Below are positions 1-5,403 of a DNA stretch of 16,097 nucleotides, one piece after another. Location: the NCBI GenBank assembly GCA_041481445.1, contig JBGPBV010000152.1:1-16097 (forward strand), read 5' to 3'. Below the pieces are notes generated by a model. The model was not told where the DNA came from, did no database searches, and was given only the letters and a program-made list of their open reading frames with translations. The translations under genes and the position numbers were made by a program. Numbering within the stretch: position 1 is the first letter of the stretch; each line of letters opens with the position of its first letter. This DNA comes from AA29 sp041481445. GTDB taxonomy: Bacteria; Acidobacteriota; Vicinamibacteria; Fen-336.

Positions 1-169
1 GGGTCGTCAGATAGCCGTAGTCGAGCGGGTAGATCAGTCCAGGAATTTGCGGATGCGCGCTACCCTTGGGTCGGTCTATCACTACTGCCGCGCCCGAGAC
101 GAATGACGCCAATCTGGACCAGAAGTCCTGGTGGGTCATAGTCGGTCCGCTCGTGACCGCACTCGCCAT
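1..169 (-). CDS. Inorganic pyrophosphatase-like protein (partial, N-terminal part)
   Basis: The gene starts on the minus strand at ATG 169 (or ATG 139) and runs off the left edge, leaving about 56 residues. After a short N-terminal helix it reads IDRPKGSAHP, then IYPLDYGYL. This matches the N-terminal block of soluble (family I) inorganic pyrophosphatase-like proteins, which hydrolyse PPi to phosphate in the cytoplasm. The Asp-rich metal-binding signature lies beyond the edge and cannot be checked, so activity is unproven. The ATG at 139, giving MTHQDFW, fits the usual family start slightly better; neither start has a strong ribosome site. The gene begins 17 bases after the stop of the small hypothetical gene on the same strand. 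A GTGTTCGGC box at 174-182 just upstream resembles the outer box of the attC sites further right, so this could be a cassette gene, but no convincing partner arm was found. Confidence 0.7.
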   Translation of the reverse strand, partial: MASAVTSGPTMTHQDFWSRLASFVSGAAVVIDRPKGSAHPQIPGLIYPLDYGYLTT

Positions 170-186
170 GTCCGCCGAACACCGCG

Positions 187-447
187 CTAATGCCGTGCCG
201 TGATGCCAGCCTCTTGGAGTTTCGAGAGGACCGAGTCGACCGTCGATTGTGGAAGAGGCGCAGCGCAGAAGATCTTGTTGAACGGCCAGTGAATCTTCGT
301 CTCGATCATCCTCGTCCTTACGCGACGGAGGTCGCGTTGCCTCCACGCTACCACGGGTGCGCTCGACGGCGGGCCATCTTCATGGATCTGAATCGGGTGG
401 TAGCTCACGATCAACGCAACAGGTGCAAAGATTAGCGCCAGCTCCAT
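187..447 (-). CDS. Small hypothetical protein with hydrophobic N-terminus
   Basis: This 86-residue reading frame begins at ATG 447 and ends with TAG at 187-189. I do not recognise the family. Residues 1-14 are hydrophobic (MELALIFAPVALIV) and could be a membrane anchor or uncleaved signal. The rest is polar, with an Arg-rich stretch in the middle and an amphipathic helix-like C-terminus (STVDSVLSKLQEAGI). The frame stays open upstream to a GTG at 543, but the extra residues are Arg/Ser/Pro-rich and look untranslated. No clear ribosome site precedes ATG 447. The pyrophosphatase-like gene follows 17 bases downstream on the same strand, so the two could be cotranscribed. The protein-like composition supports a gene, but short length and lack of a known family keep confidence moderate. 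Confidence 0.4.
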   Translation of the reverse strand: MELALIFAPVALIVSYHPIQIHEDGPPSSAPVVAWRQRDLRRVRTRMIETKIHWPFNKIFCAAPLPQSTVDSVLSKLQEAGITARH

Positions 448-527
448 GCGTCGCCGAAACGCGCTCCGAGCGCGATCTTTATCGAGCCGGCGATGACGCC
501 GACTCCCGCCACGCACAGAGGGCGGGG

Positions 528-559
528 TTGACACCCAGATCACCGGAGGATGCTATAAA
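528..559 (+). promoter_or_regulatory. Possible promoter remnant upstream of the ADH pseudogene
   Basis: A perfect -35-like TTGACA lies at 528-533 and an AT-rich TATAAA at 554-559, just ahead of the pseudogene start at 580. The spacer is 20 bases, longer than the usual 17. Using TGCTAT at 551-556 as the -10 box gives a 17-base spacer but a poorer match. It is the only AT-rich patch nearby, so it may be the original promoter. Confidence 0.35.
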
Positions 560-579
560 TTCGCTCGAGACACAGGCCA

Positions 580-1197
580 ATGAAGGCGGCTGTTTGCACG
601 CGCTATGGACCTCCCGAGGTTCTGCAGCTCCGGGACGTCCTCGACCCTGTTCCCGGAGCCAAGGACGTCCTGATCAGGATCCGCGCGACGACGGTCACGC
701 CGAGCGACTGCTACATCAGGAGCGCGATTCCCACGGCCCGCCTCGCCATGCGGCTGATGGCGCGGGTGGTGATCGGTTTCACGAGACCACGACGGCCGAT
801 CCTGGGCGCAGTCCTGGCTGGGCAGATCGAAGCGATCGGAGCGAAGGTCACGCGGTTTCACGTGGGCGACCCTGTGTGGGCGTTCACCATGTTGCGCACG
901 CATGGGCTGTTACGCCCAGCGCACCTGCGTGCCGGCCACCCTCAAGCTCCTCACGCTGGCGCCGTCGAATCTGAGTCACGACGAAGCCGCCGCCATTCCC
1001 TCCGGAGGGCTCATGGCCTTGCACTTCCTCGGCAAGGCGAACATCGAGAGCGGCCAGCAGGTGCTCGTCTACGGCGGATCCGGCGCGAACGGAACGTGTG
1101 CGATTCAGCTCGCGAAGCATCTTGGCGCGGAAGTGACCGCGGTCTGCAGCACGGCGAACGTGGAGCGGGCAACGTCGTCATCACCATCGCCGATTGA
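580..1197 (+). pseudogene. Zinc-type alcohol dehydrogenase / NADPH:quinone reductase (MDR family), degraded
   Basis: The N-terminal half is a clear medium-chain dehydrogenase/reductase: start MKAAVCTRYGPPEVLQL, then VTPSDCYIRS and GDPVWAF. The reading frame breaks near 895-905. The family sequence continues one frame over (YAQRTCVPATLKLL, then EEAAAIP-like and GGLMALHFL segments), including the nucleotide-binding loop VLVYGGSGANGTCAIQLAKHLGAEV. At about 1165-1168 it jumps from CSTANVE straight into GNVVITIAD and a stop, in the first frame again. In intact relatives VCSTANVE sits mid-protein and GNVVITI is the extreme C-terminus, so roughly 130 residues are missing. One frameshift plus one internal deletion make a functional enzyme very unlikely. 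Intact relatives are cytosolic NAD(P)H-dependent oxidoreductases of about 320-330 residues. The gene is on the strand opposite to its neighbours and abuts the last attC-like site. Confidence 0.85.
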
Positions 1198-1243
1198 GCT
1201 AGGGGCGCGCCGCTCCATCGCCCGCGCATTGCGCCACCGGTCC

Positions 1244-1317
1244 GTCGAACACCTGGATCATCCGCGAAGGCCGCGGCTTCGGGGCAGCGCGGACTTCGTC
1301 AGGTCATGCAGTTGTGT
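1244..1317 (-). other. attC-like site A (3' of NmrA-like cassette)
   Basis: This 74-base imperfect palindrome reads, on the minus strand, from R'' ACACAAC (1317-1311) to R' GTTCGAC (1250-1244). Inner arms pair CGAAG with CTTCG and CCGCG with CGCGG around a short spacer. An unpaired A lies within the left-arm CTGACGAAG, the type of extrahelical base that sets attC strand choice. The R' box GTGTTCGAC is identical to that of site C. It lies about 108 bases after the NmrA-like stop codon. The R'' box deviates from RYYYAAC at one position. Confidence 0.65.
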
Positions 1318-1424
1318 TCTCCGGCGCTCTCATCGCTGTCGAGCCCGTATTCTGGCGCTACCCTTCAGCCGGTGCTGAGCCCAGAGGAATCTCACGGGGT
1401 GTCAGACTCGTAACTCGCTGGGCG

Positions 1425-2291
1425 TCAGCGAAACGCGTCGGCGTGATCGGCGACCCACTGGCGAAAAGTGCGCGGCGGCGATCCGACGACGTCGGCCACG
1501 GTGGAAGTCACGAACGCTCGGTGTCCGATCGTCGCACCCCACGCGGCGAGCAGCATGTCCACGACCGGGCCCGGCCAGCGCCCCGCTGCCTCACGCCGGA
1601 ACTCTTCAGGCGACAGCTCCTCGAACCGGATCTGGCGCCCGAGGGCGGCCCCGATCACGTTCACTTGCTCCGCCTGGCTCAGCGACTCGGGGCCCGTGAG
1701 GACGTAATCGCCACCCGTGTGCCCGCCCTCATACAGGGCGCGCGCCGCCACGGCCGCGATGTCGCGCTCGTCGATAGGTGCCGTCTCGGCCGCGCCGTAG
1801 GGCCACCGGACGACGTCGCCGTTCCGGATCGCGGGCGCCCACCAGAACCGCGCGTTCGACGCGAACATCCCGGGCCGGATGATCGTCGACTCGAGTCCGG
1901 CGGCCGCGATCAGGCCCTCGACGTCGGCGTGGAAGCGAGCCATGGGGTTCGGCTGCTGGAAGAAGGGGTGCGGTGTCTTGTGCGGCGAGGAGAGAAAGAC
2001 GACGCGCCGCGTGTGCGACGCGAGACGCTCGACGATGGCAGGAGCCGTGCCCGGCGGCGCGGTCCAGAGGAGGAAAACCGCACCTACGCCCTCCAGCGCC
2101 GCGTCGAGCGACTCGGGCACGGTGAGGTCGCCCGCCACGACCTCGACGGTCGCCGGCAGGTCCGCCGTCGCTGGTCGGCGCGTGAGCGCGCGCACTGGCA
2201 CGCCCGCGCCCAGCAGTTGGGTGACCACCGCGCGCCCGACTCGGCCGGTGGCTCCCGTCACGAGGACGGGACGCACGCGTGCACGTGTCAC
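1425..2291 (-). CDS. NmrA/NAD(P)-binding atypical SDR-family protein
   Basis: The protein has about 288 residues and a Rossmann nucleotide-binding start VLVTGATGRVG (GxxGxxG). It continues with VRALTRRP, VVAGDLTVPESL, GVGAVFLLW, VVFLSSP and IIRPGMFASN, then PIDERDIAAVAARAL. This order is characteristic of NmrA-like/atypical short-chain dehydrogenases. Members bind NADP(H) as sensors or reduce small carbonyl or quinone substrates in the cytoplasm; the substrate is not evident here. GTG 2291 is chosen because GAGG lies just upstream. GTG 2312 is a longer option without a ribosome site. The gene is bounded by attC-like sites at 2356-2422 and 1244-1317, so it forms its own cassette of about 1.1 kb. 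An intact enzyme of normal length is unusually large cargo for an integron cassette but not unprecedented. Confidence 0.85.
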   Translation of the reverse strand: MTRARVRPVLVTGATGRVGRAVVTQLLGAGVPVRALTRRPATADLPATVEVVAGDLTVPESLDAALEGVGAVFLLWTAPPGTAPAIVERLASHTRRVVFLSSPHKTPHPFFQQPNPMARFHADVEGLIAAAGLESTIIRPGMFASNARFWWAPAIRNGDVVRWPYGAAETAPIDERDIAAVAARALYEGGHTGGDYVLTGPESLSQAEQVNVIGAALGRQIRFEELSPEEFRREAAGRWPGPVVDMLLAAWGATIGHRAFVTSTVADVVGSPPRTFRQWVADHADAFR

Positions 2292-2355
2292 GACGGCCTC
2301 GGCGGAGTCCACGGTAGGGCAGGGAGACTCACGGTTGGCTGACCTGCTGGGATCG

Positions 2356-2422
2356 GGCTAACACTGAGATCAGCGGCGAGGCGCCACTCTGGCCGTCCTC
2401 GTGCGACTACCCGTTGTTCGAC
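2356..2422 (-). other. attC-like site B (between small membrane protein and NmrA cassettes)
   Basis: The site is 67 bases long. Read on the minus strand it runs from R'' GTCGAAC (2422-2416) to R' GTTAGCC (2362-2356). Inner arms include CGAGG with CCTCG. The R'-side arm shares 13 identical bases (gatcagcggcgag on the plus strand) with site E, and both sites are 67 bases long, so they belong to one attC subtype. The stem is less complete than in D and E. R'' starts about 50 bases after the stop of the membrane-protein gene. Confidence 0.65.
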
Positions 2423-2472
2423 AGCACTCGCCACTCGAGTGCCTTTCGCCTCGCTACAAGGCCGGCGGTTCT

Positions 2473-2862
2473 TCACTGCCCTGGATTCCGCCTCCGCTGG
2501 CCCACGACCCAGACCACGAAGGCCATCAGGAACACCGGTAACGACGCCCCCAAGAGAGCCCAGAACCCGGGTCGAATGGGCGGTACCCCGAGGCGAGATG
2601 CCAACACCGGGACACCGACTCGTCCCAGCCAGACCACGGCGCCGGAAAGGCACCCGAGCGGCTCGCCTGCACCACCACCACCATGCTGCCGAATCACGAC
2701 GGTCGTGAGGACGCTCGTGGCAAGGACCAGACACGCCGCGCCTGCCACCCACCACAGGCTTCTCTGTGGCGACGCCCACGCATCGACCAGCGGGCTCACA
2801 GCGGCCATGAGGTAGACAGCAAGGAAGACGTTGCCCCCGACCTTTCCGTGACCTTCGTGCAC
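2473..2862 (-). CDS. Small hydrophobic membrane protein (cassette-borne, unknown function)
   Basis: The gene encodes 129 residues from GTG 2862, chosen because AGGGGG stands 6 bases upstream. I do not recognise the family. At least three membrane-spanning segments are visible: about residues 10-25 (VFLAVYLMAAVSPLV), 32-50 (WWVAGAACLVLATSVLTTVV) and 104-122 (LLGASLPVFLMAFVVWVV). A weaker one near 68-84 is possible. A Gly-rich loop separates the halves, and the C-terminus is basic (RRRNPGQ), suggesting it faces the cytoplasm. The gene lies between attC-like sites C and B and forms a compact cassette of about 560 bases. Small membrane proteins of unknown role are common cassette cargo. It could act in transport, envelope stress or phage defence, but nothing in the sequence decides this. 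Confidence 0.55.
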   Translation of the reverse strand: MHEGHGKVGGNVFLAVYLMAAVSPLVDAWASPQRSLWWVAGAACLVLATSVLTTVVIRQHGGGGAGEPLGCLSGAVVWLGRVGVPVLASRLGVPPIRPGFWALLGASLPVFLMAFVVWVVGQRRRNPGQ

Positions 2863-2914
2863 GCGCAACCCCCTGGGCGAACGGGCCTCTGGCTCCCTCA
2901 CCACGCCCTTGCCT

Positions 2915-3056
2915 GTCGAACACTGGATTCAGCTGCGAAGCTGACCACGCTTCGTCAGCCTTGAGTGTGCGGCCACGGAAGGGCCCAGGCTCCGCGCCCT
3001 TGGTGGCGCCGTCAGGGATTCTCACTTGACCGGAGTCCAGGTATTCATTGTTGGGC
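2915..3056 (-). other. attC-like site C (long form, 3' of YdeI-like gene)
   Basis: Read on the minus strand, R'' GCCCAAC (3056-3050), a perfect RYYYAAC, begins seven bases after the YdeI-like stop codon, and R' GTTCGAC is at 2921-2915. The span of 142 bases is at the upper end of known attC lengths. It contains a near-perfect hairpin at 2930-2959 (GCTG-a-CGAAGC paired with GCTTCG-CAGC, one extrahelical A). Outer pairing includes CTGGA with TCCAG. An alternative is a short site of about 55 bases centred on that hairpin, with a degenerate R''. Confidence 0.65.
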
Positions 3057-3062
3057 GGATGT

Positions 3063-3623
3063 CTACTTGAGTCCCAGCGGCTTGCCAGCAATGAGGAGGC
3101 GGATCGCCTCCTTCAGGCGTCTGGCCTTCGTGTCCTCGTGCTTGGCGGACTCTATCCAGCCGATATACCGTCGACGATGTGAGGGCGCAAGCCCCTCGAA
3201 GTACCGCCGTGCCGCCGGATGCTTCTTCAACGCTGCCTGGATGTGTCGTGGAACCGTGGCGGGCATTTGGAACCGTGGCGGTCGCGGACCATAGCTGCGG
3301 TCCGTCGGTGCGCGGTTGATCCCACCGGGCTTCAACCTACCACTTGCTTTCAAGGCCGCGTAGCGCTTCCGGTTGATTGCCGACCATCGGCTATCCGCCT
3401 TCCGCGGTGTAAACTTGCGCGCATAGCGTGAGTCATCCAGACGTTTGACCAGACTATCCACCCAACCAAAGCACAACGCCTCATCGAGTGCGTCCAGGTA
3501 CGCAATCGAAGCCACCCCAGTGTCTAGCTTATGGAAGATGAGCCACACTTCAGGCTCGGAGTCGTGGTGCTCGTCAAGCCATTTGCGCCACTGGTCAGCA
3601 GTCTGAGCGACAAAGGTCTTCAC
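3063..3623 (-). CDS. YdeI/OmpD-associated family protein
   Basis: The protein has 186 residues. It starts VKTFVAQTADQWRKWLDEHH and continues with EVWLIFHK, then YLDALDEALCFGWVDSLVKRLD, YARKFTPRKADSRWSAINRKR and a basic C-terminal half. The LDEALCFGWVDS and FTPRK.SRWS motifs are diagnostic of the YdeI/OmpD-associated family. These are small cytoplasmic proteins of about 190 residues; some members have been linked to resistance to antimicrobial peptides or bacteriocins, but the biochemical activity is not established. GTG 3623 matches the family N-terminus. The frame is open to ATG 3701, but that extension (MLGALAEPARR) is unlike relatives. No good ribosome site is seen. The gene shares one cassette interval with the zinc-ribbon gene upstream (85 bases apart) and ends seven bases before attC-like site C. 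Confidence 0.85.
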   Translation of the reverse strand: MKTFVAQTADQWRKWLDEHHDSEPEVWLIFHKLDTGVASIAYLDALDEALCFGWVDSLVKRLDDSRYARKFTPRKADSRWSAINRKRYAALKASGRLKPGGINRAPTDRSYGPRPPRFQMPATVPRHIQAALKKHPAARRYFEGLAPSHRRRYIGWIESAKHEDTKARRLKEAIRLLIAGKPLGLK

Positions 3624-3707
3624 GAACAGAGCGGTTGGGCAGAAGTGCGGGACGCGCGGCCGGCTATGGCGTCGAGCGGGTTCCGCCAGGGCGCCGAGCA
3701 ATCATCG

Positions 3708-4244
3708 CTAATCACTTCGGCCAGTTCCAGTACACTGCTTACAAGGCTCCCACGGGGGGATGAGTTCTGCCCCGCACTGAACGCATACTGCGGCTTCTGA
3801 ACCGAGGGAGAGGCCACAACTGGAGCATTCCCTCGAGCCGGCCGCAACCGGATCACCGCAGGCAGGGCAGGGGCCACCCGTCTCCGCAACGGCGGGCTGA
3901 TCTTGCCGCGGCTCCCTCGGAATGACGCGCGCTCGCGAGAGGATCTGCCGCGTCGCCGGCTGATCTTGTTTCCTGACCGCGAGCACGAAGCCGTACCCAT
4001 GGGCACCGACACGGAATTGGATGCCTGCGCCGCCTAGTCTGCGCGCCACCAGCTCAGCTTTGCCAGCCGAGAGGTCGGTTGCGACGGTCACGAATTCAGC
4101 GTCCGTCGTCTCCTCCTGAACCGGTGCTTGAATGTCGCCCGTGGCGCCGGCGTATTGATCCTCCAACGCGCCGCCGCAGTCGCTACAGCGAACCACGTGC
4201 GGCTGGAACTCAGTATCACAGCGCCGACAGTAGCGAACCATCAT
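3708..4244 (-). CDS. Multi-zinc-ribbon protein with DUF2007-like central domain
   Basis: The protein has 178 residues from ATG 4244. An N-terminal zinc ribbon (YCRRCDTEF...RCSDCGG, residues 5-25) is followed by a central domain of about 60 residues (FVTVATDLSAGKAELVARRL, then AGIQFRV and FVLAVRKQDQPATRQIL). That spacing resembles DUF2007-type putative signalling domains. Two further CxxC pairs come next (CPACGDPV...CSSCGLSLG) and two more near the C-terminus (CVQCGAEL...CKQC). All eight Cys pairs look intact for metal binding. Related proteins are cytosolic and uncharacterised, and adaptor or regulatory roles are guesses. An upstream GTG at 4286 would extend the protein but falls inside the R' box of attC site D, so it is rejected. 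The gene is the first of two in the cassette between sites D and C. Confidence 0.7.
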   Translation of the reverse strand: MMVRYCRRCDTEFQPHVVRCSDCGGALEDQYAGATGDIQAPVQEETTDAEFVTVATDLSAGKAELVARRLGGAGIQFRVGAHGYGFVLAVRKQDQPATRQILSRARVIPREPRQDQPAVAETGGPCPACGDPVAAGSRECSSCGLSLGSEAAVCVQCGAELIPPWEPCKQCTGTGRSD

Positions 4245-4282
4245 GTGCGCATCTCTACCCCGCGGCTCCACGCGTCGGGCCT

Positions 4283-4373
4283 GCACAACACCGCGTCAAC
4301 CTGCGAAGCGCGCTCAATGATGCCTTCCTCATGGGAGTACTCGCTCTTCGTCAGGTTCAACGCGTTGTTGGGC
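4283..4373 (-). other. attC-like site D (3' of cassette CPBP gene)
   Basis: This is one of the two clearest sites in the window, 91 bases long. Read on the minus strand, R'' is GCCCAAC (4373-4367, perfect RYYYAAC), beginning 11 bases after the CPBP stop codon, and R' is GTTGTGC (4289-4283). The arms pair almost throughout: CAAC-GCGT-AACCTG-CGAAG-GCG on the left matches CGC-CTTCG-AGGTT-ACGC-GTTG on the right. Several unpaired bases occur, and a central spacer runs between about 4315 and 4335. The next gene (zinc ribbon) starts about 38 bases beyond R'. Confidence 0.8.
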
Positions 4374-4384
4374 AGCGCGGCAAC

Positions 4385-5035
4385 TCATCGCGTGAGCGGC
4401 GAATGTAGGTTCAGAAGAATCGGCACCGACAGGCCAAAGAGATTCGAGCACATATGGCCGAGCACCGAGCACCGGAGGCTGCCCGTCTGCCTATAGGCGA
4501 GGGCCCACACGACGCCCACCGCCGCCAGGACTGGAACCACCCTCCAGTCACCCAGACCAGCAGACCGGACGCCCCAGATCAACGGGTGACTCACCGCAAA
4601 CAGGGTGGCAGAGTAGGCGACACTCAGCGCACCCTGCCACTCTCGCGTTGCGTCCTGCAGCAACCCACGCCAGTACGCTTCCTCAAACAAGGGGTTGACC
4701 AGGGCGAATAGCAACCACAGCACCAGGACGTCTTTCCGAAGCACCACGCGCCAGTGCGCTATGAACCCTGGAAGCGTCAATACACCGACAACGACTGCCG
4801 GCAAGCACCACCAACTACCTTTGCCGTGCCACCGGGACCACGCCGCGACGGACGCGCGGCCACCCACGTATGCGACCAAGACGGCGATCGCACCCCAGAA
4901 CAGGAGCATCGTCGGCACCCACACCCACACACCCAGGGCGCTTCCAGCACGCTGCTCGACAAGCCGACAGCCGAAAATGAGAAGAAACGGGGAGATGGTG
5001 CCGACGAACCTCCGGTTCATCATCGTCCTGCGCAT
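4385..5035 (-). CDS. CPBP family intramembrane metalloprotease (cassette-borne)
   Basis: The protein has 216 residues from ATG 5035. It has several hydrophobic spans and the CPBP (Abi/CAAX-type) signature: EEAYWR at residues 118-123 (EExxxR), FAVSH ending at His150, and HMCSN from His194. These glutamates and histidines form the metal site of Rce1-like membrane proteases. Bacterial members have been tied to prenylated-protein processing, bacteriocin self-immunity or unknown substrates; none can be assigned here. ATG 5035 lies 14 bases after the R' box of attC site E, typical of a cassette leader. ATG 5023 or 5020 are alternatives. R'' of site D begins 11 bases after the stop. The gene fills a cassette of about 770 bases. 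A second, distinct CPBP gene lies at 6371 outside the array, but the two share little beyond the motifs. Confidence 0.85.
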   Translation of the reverse strand: MRRTMMNRRFVGTISPFLLIFGCRLVEQRAGSALGVWVWVPTMLLFWGAIAVLVAYVGGRASVAAWSRWHGKGSWWCLPAVVVGVLTLPGFIAHWRVVLRKDVLVLWLLFALVNPLFEEAYWRGLLQDATREWQGALSVAYSATLFAVSHPLIWGVRSAGLGDWRVVPVLAAVGVVWALAYRQTGSLRCSVLGHMCSNLFGLSVPILLNLHSPLTR

Positions 5036-5049
5036 GCCTTCTGTCGTCT

Positions 5050-5116
5050 GCCCAACACCAAGATCAGCGGCGAGCCTCCATTCTAGCCGTGGCTCGTCCG
5101 CATCTTGTTGTTCTAC
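5050..5116 (-). other. attC-like site E (5' of cassette CPBP gene)
   Basis: The site is 67 bases long. Read on the minus strand, R'' is GTAGAAC (5116-5110) and R' is GTTGGGC (5056-5050, perfect GTTRRRY). The arms CAAGAT-GCGG-GAGCC and GGCTC-CCGC-ATCTTG pair nearly perfectly, with unpaired AC on the left arm and G and TG on the right, around a 14-base spacer. Its R' arm is almost identical to that of site B. R'' starts 30 bases after the stop of the truncated membrane ORF. Confidence 0.8.
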
Positions 5117-5146
5117 ACCGCGCCGACGCACTCGAGAGCGTCGCCA

Positions 5147-5242
5147 TCACAGTGTTGGCGGCCGGGTGAAGAAGCCCATGGCAAACCATCGCGTGATAAT
5201 GGCGCCGAAGGCAAGGCCGATGAGGAAGAGGACCCACCGCAA
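5147..5242 (-). pseudogene. C-terminal remnant of a small membrane protein (truncated cassette ORF)
   Basis: On the minus strand a frame open from about 5335 ends at TGA 5149-5147. From the TTG at 5242 it encodes about 31 residues with one strong membrane helix (WVLFLIGLAFGAIITRWF), then GFFTRPPTL. Codons upstream are protein-like for about 10 more residues (AHPWGGALG) but lack ATG or GTG before a stop. The piece sits exactly where the gene of the next cassette should be, 30 bases before attC-like site E. I therefore read it as the tail of a cassette gene whose front was lost at the array boundary. A functional TTG-started micro-protein is the alternative. Confidence 0.4.
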
Positions 5243-5403
5243 TCCTAGCGCGCCCCCCCAAGGATGAGCGATGTCCCAGCGGCGGCACGGCTGGTCACAC
5301 GCGCTTTCGACGGGGCGCGTCGTCGAGGCGAGCTACTGGCGTAGAGTAGCGGCAGTGATGAATTCGCGCCGGCGAGTGCGGCGCCATTCAAGGAGTCACC
5401 TCG

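Larger units (their letters stand above)
1244..5116 (-). mobile_element. Integron-type gene cassette array without integrase (CALIN)
   Basis: Five attC-like inverted repeats lie between or next to short genes that all read on the minus strand, each with its R'' box on the gene-3'-end side and its R' box facing the next gene. Read on the minus strand, the order is: truncated membrane ORF, attC 5116-5050, CPBP protease, attC 4373-4283, zinc-ribbon plus YdeI-like genes, attC 3056-2915, small membrane protein, attC 2422-2356, NmrA-like gene, attC 1317-1244. The pattern of one or two promoterless genes followed by an imperfect palindrome is the defining layout of integron cassettes. An IntI tyrosine recombinase would be expected upstream of the first cassette, above 5116, but a DUF1080 gene follows there. 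This therefore fits the class called CALIN in the integron literature. Recognition was by eye and has not been scored with a covariance model. Confidence 0.75.

Noticed and set aside
174..283. Possible attC site upstream of the pyrophosphatase-like gene (GTGTTCGGC box, distant GTTCAAC)
   Set aside because: Only the R' box resembles the others. The arms pair poorly and the site would overlap the coding end of the preceding small gene.
3624..3700. attC site between the zinc-ribbon and YdeI-like genes
   Set aside because: Candidate outer boxes exist but the inner arms do not form a stem, so it was not listed as a feature.
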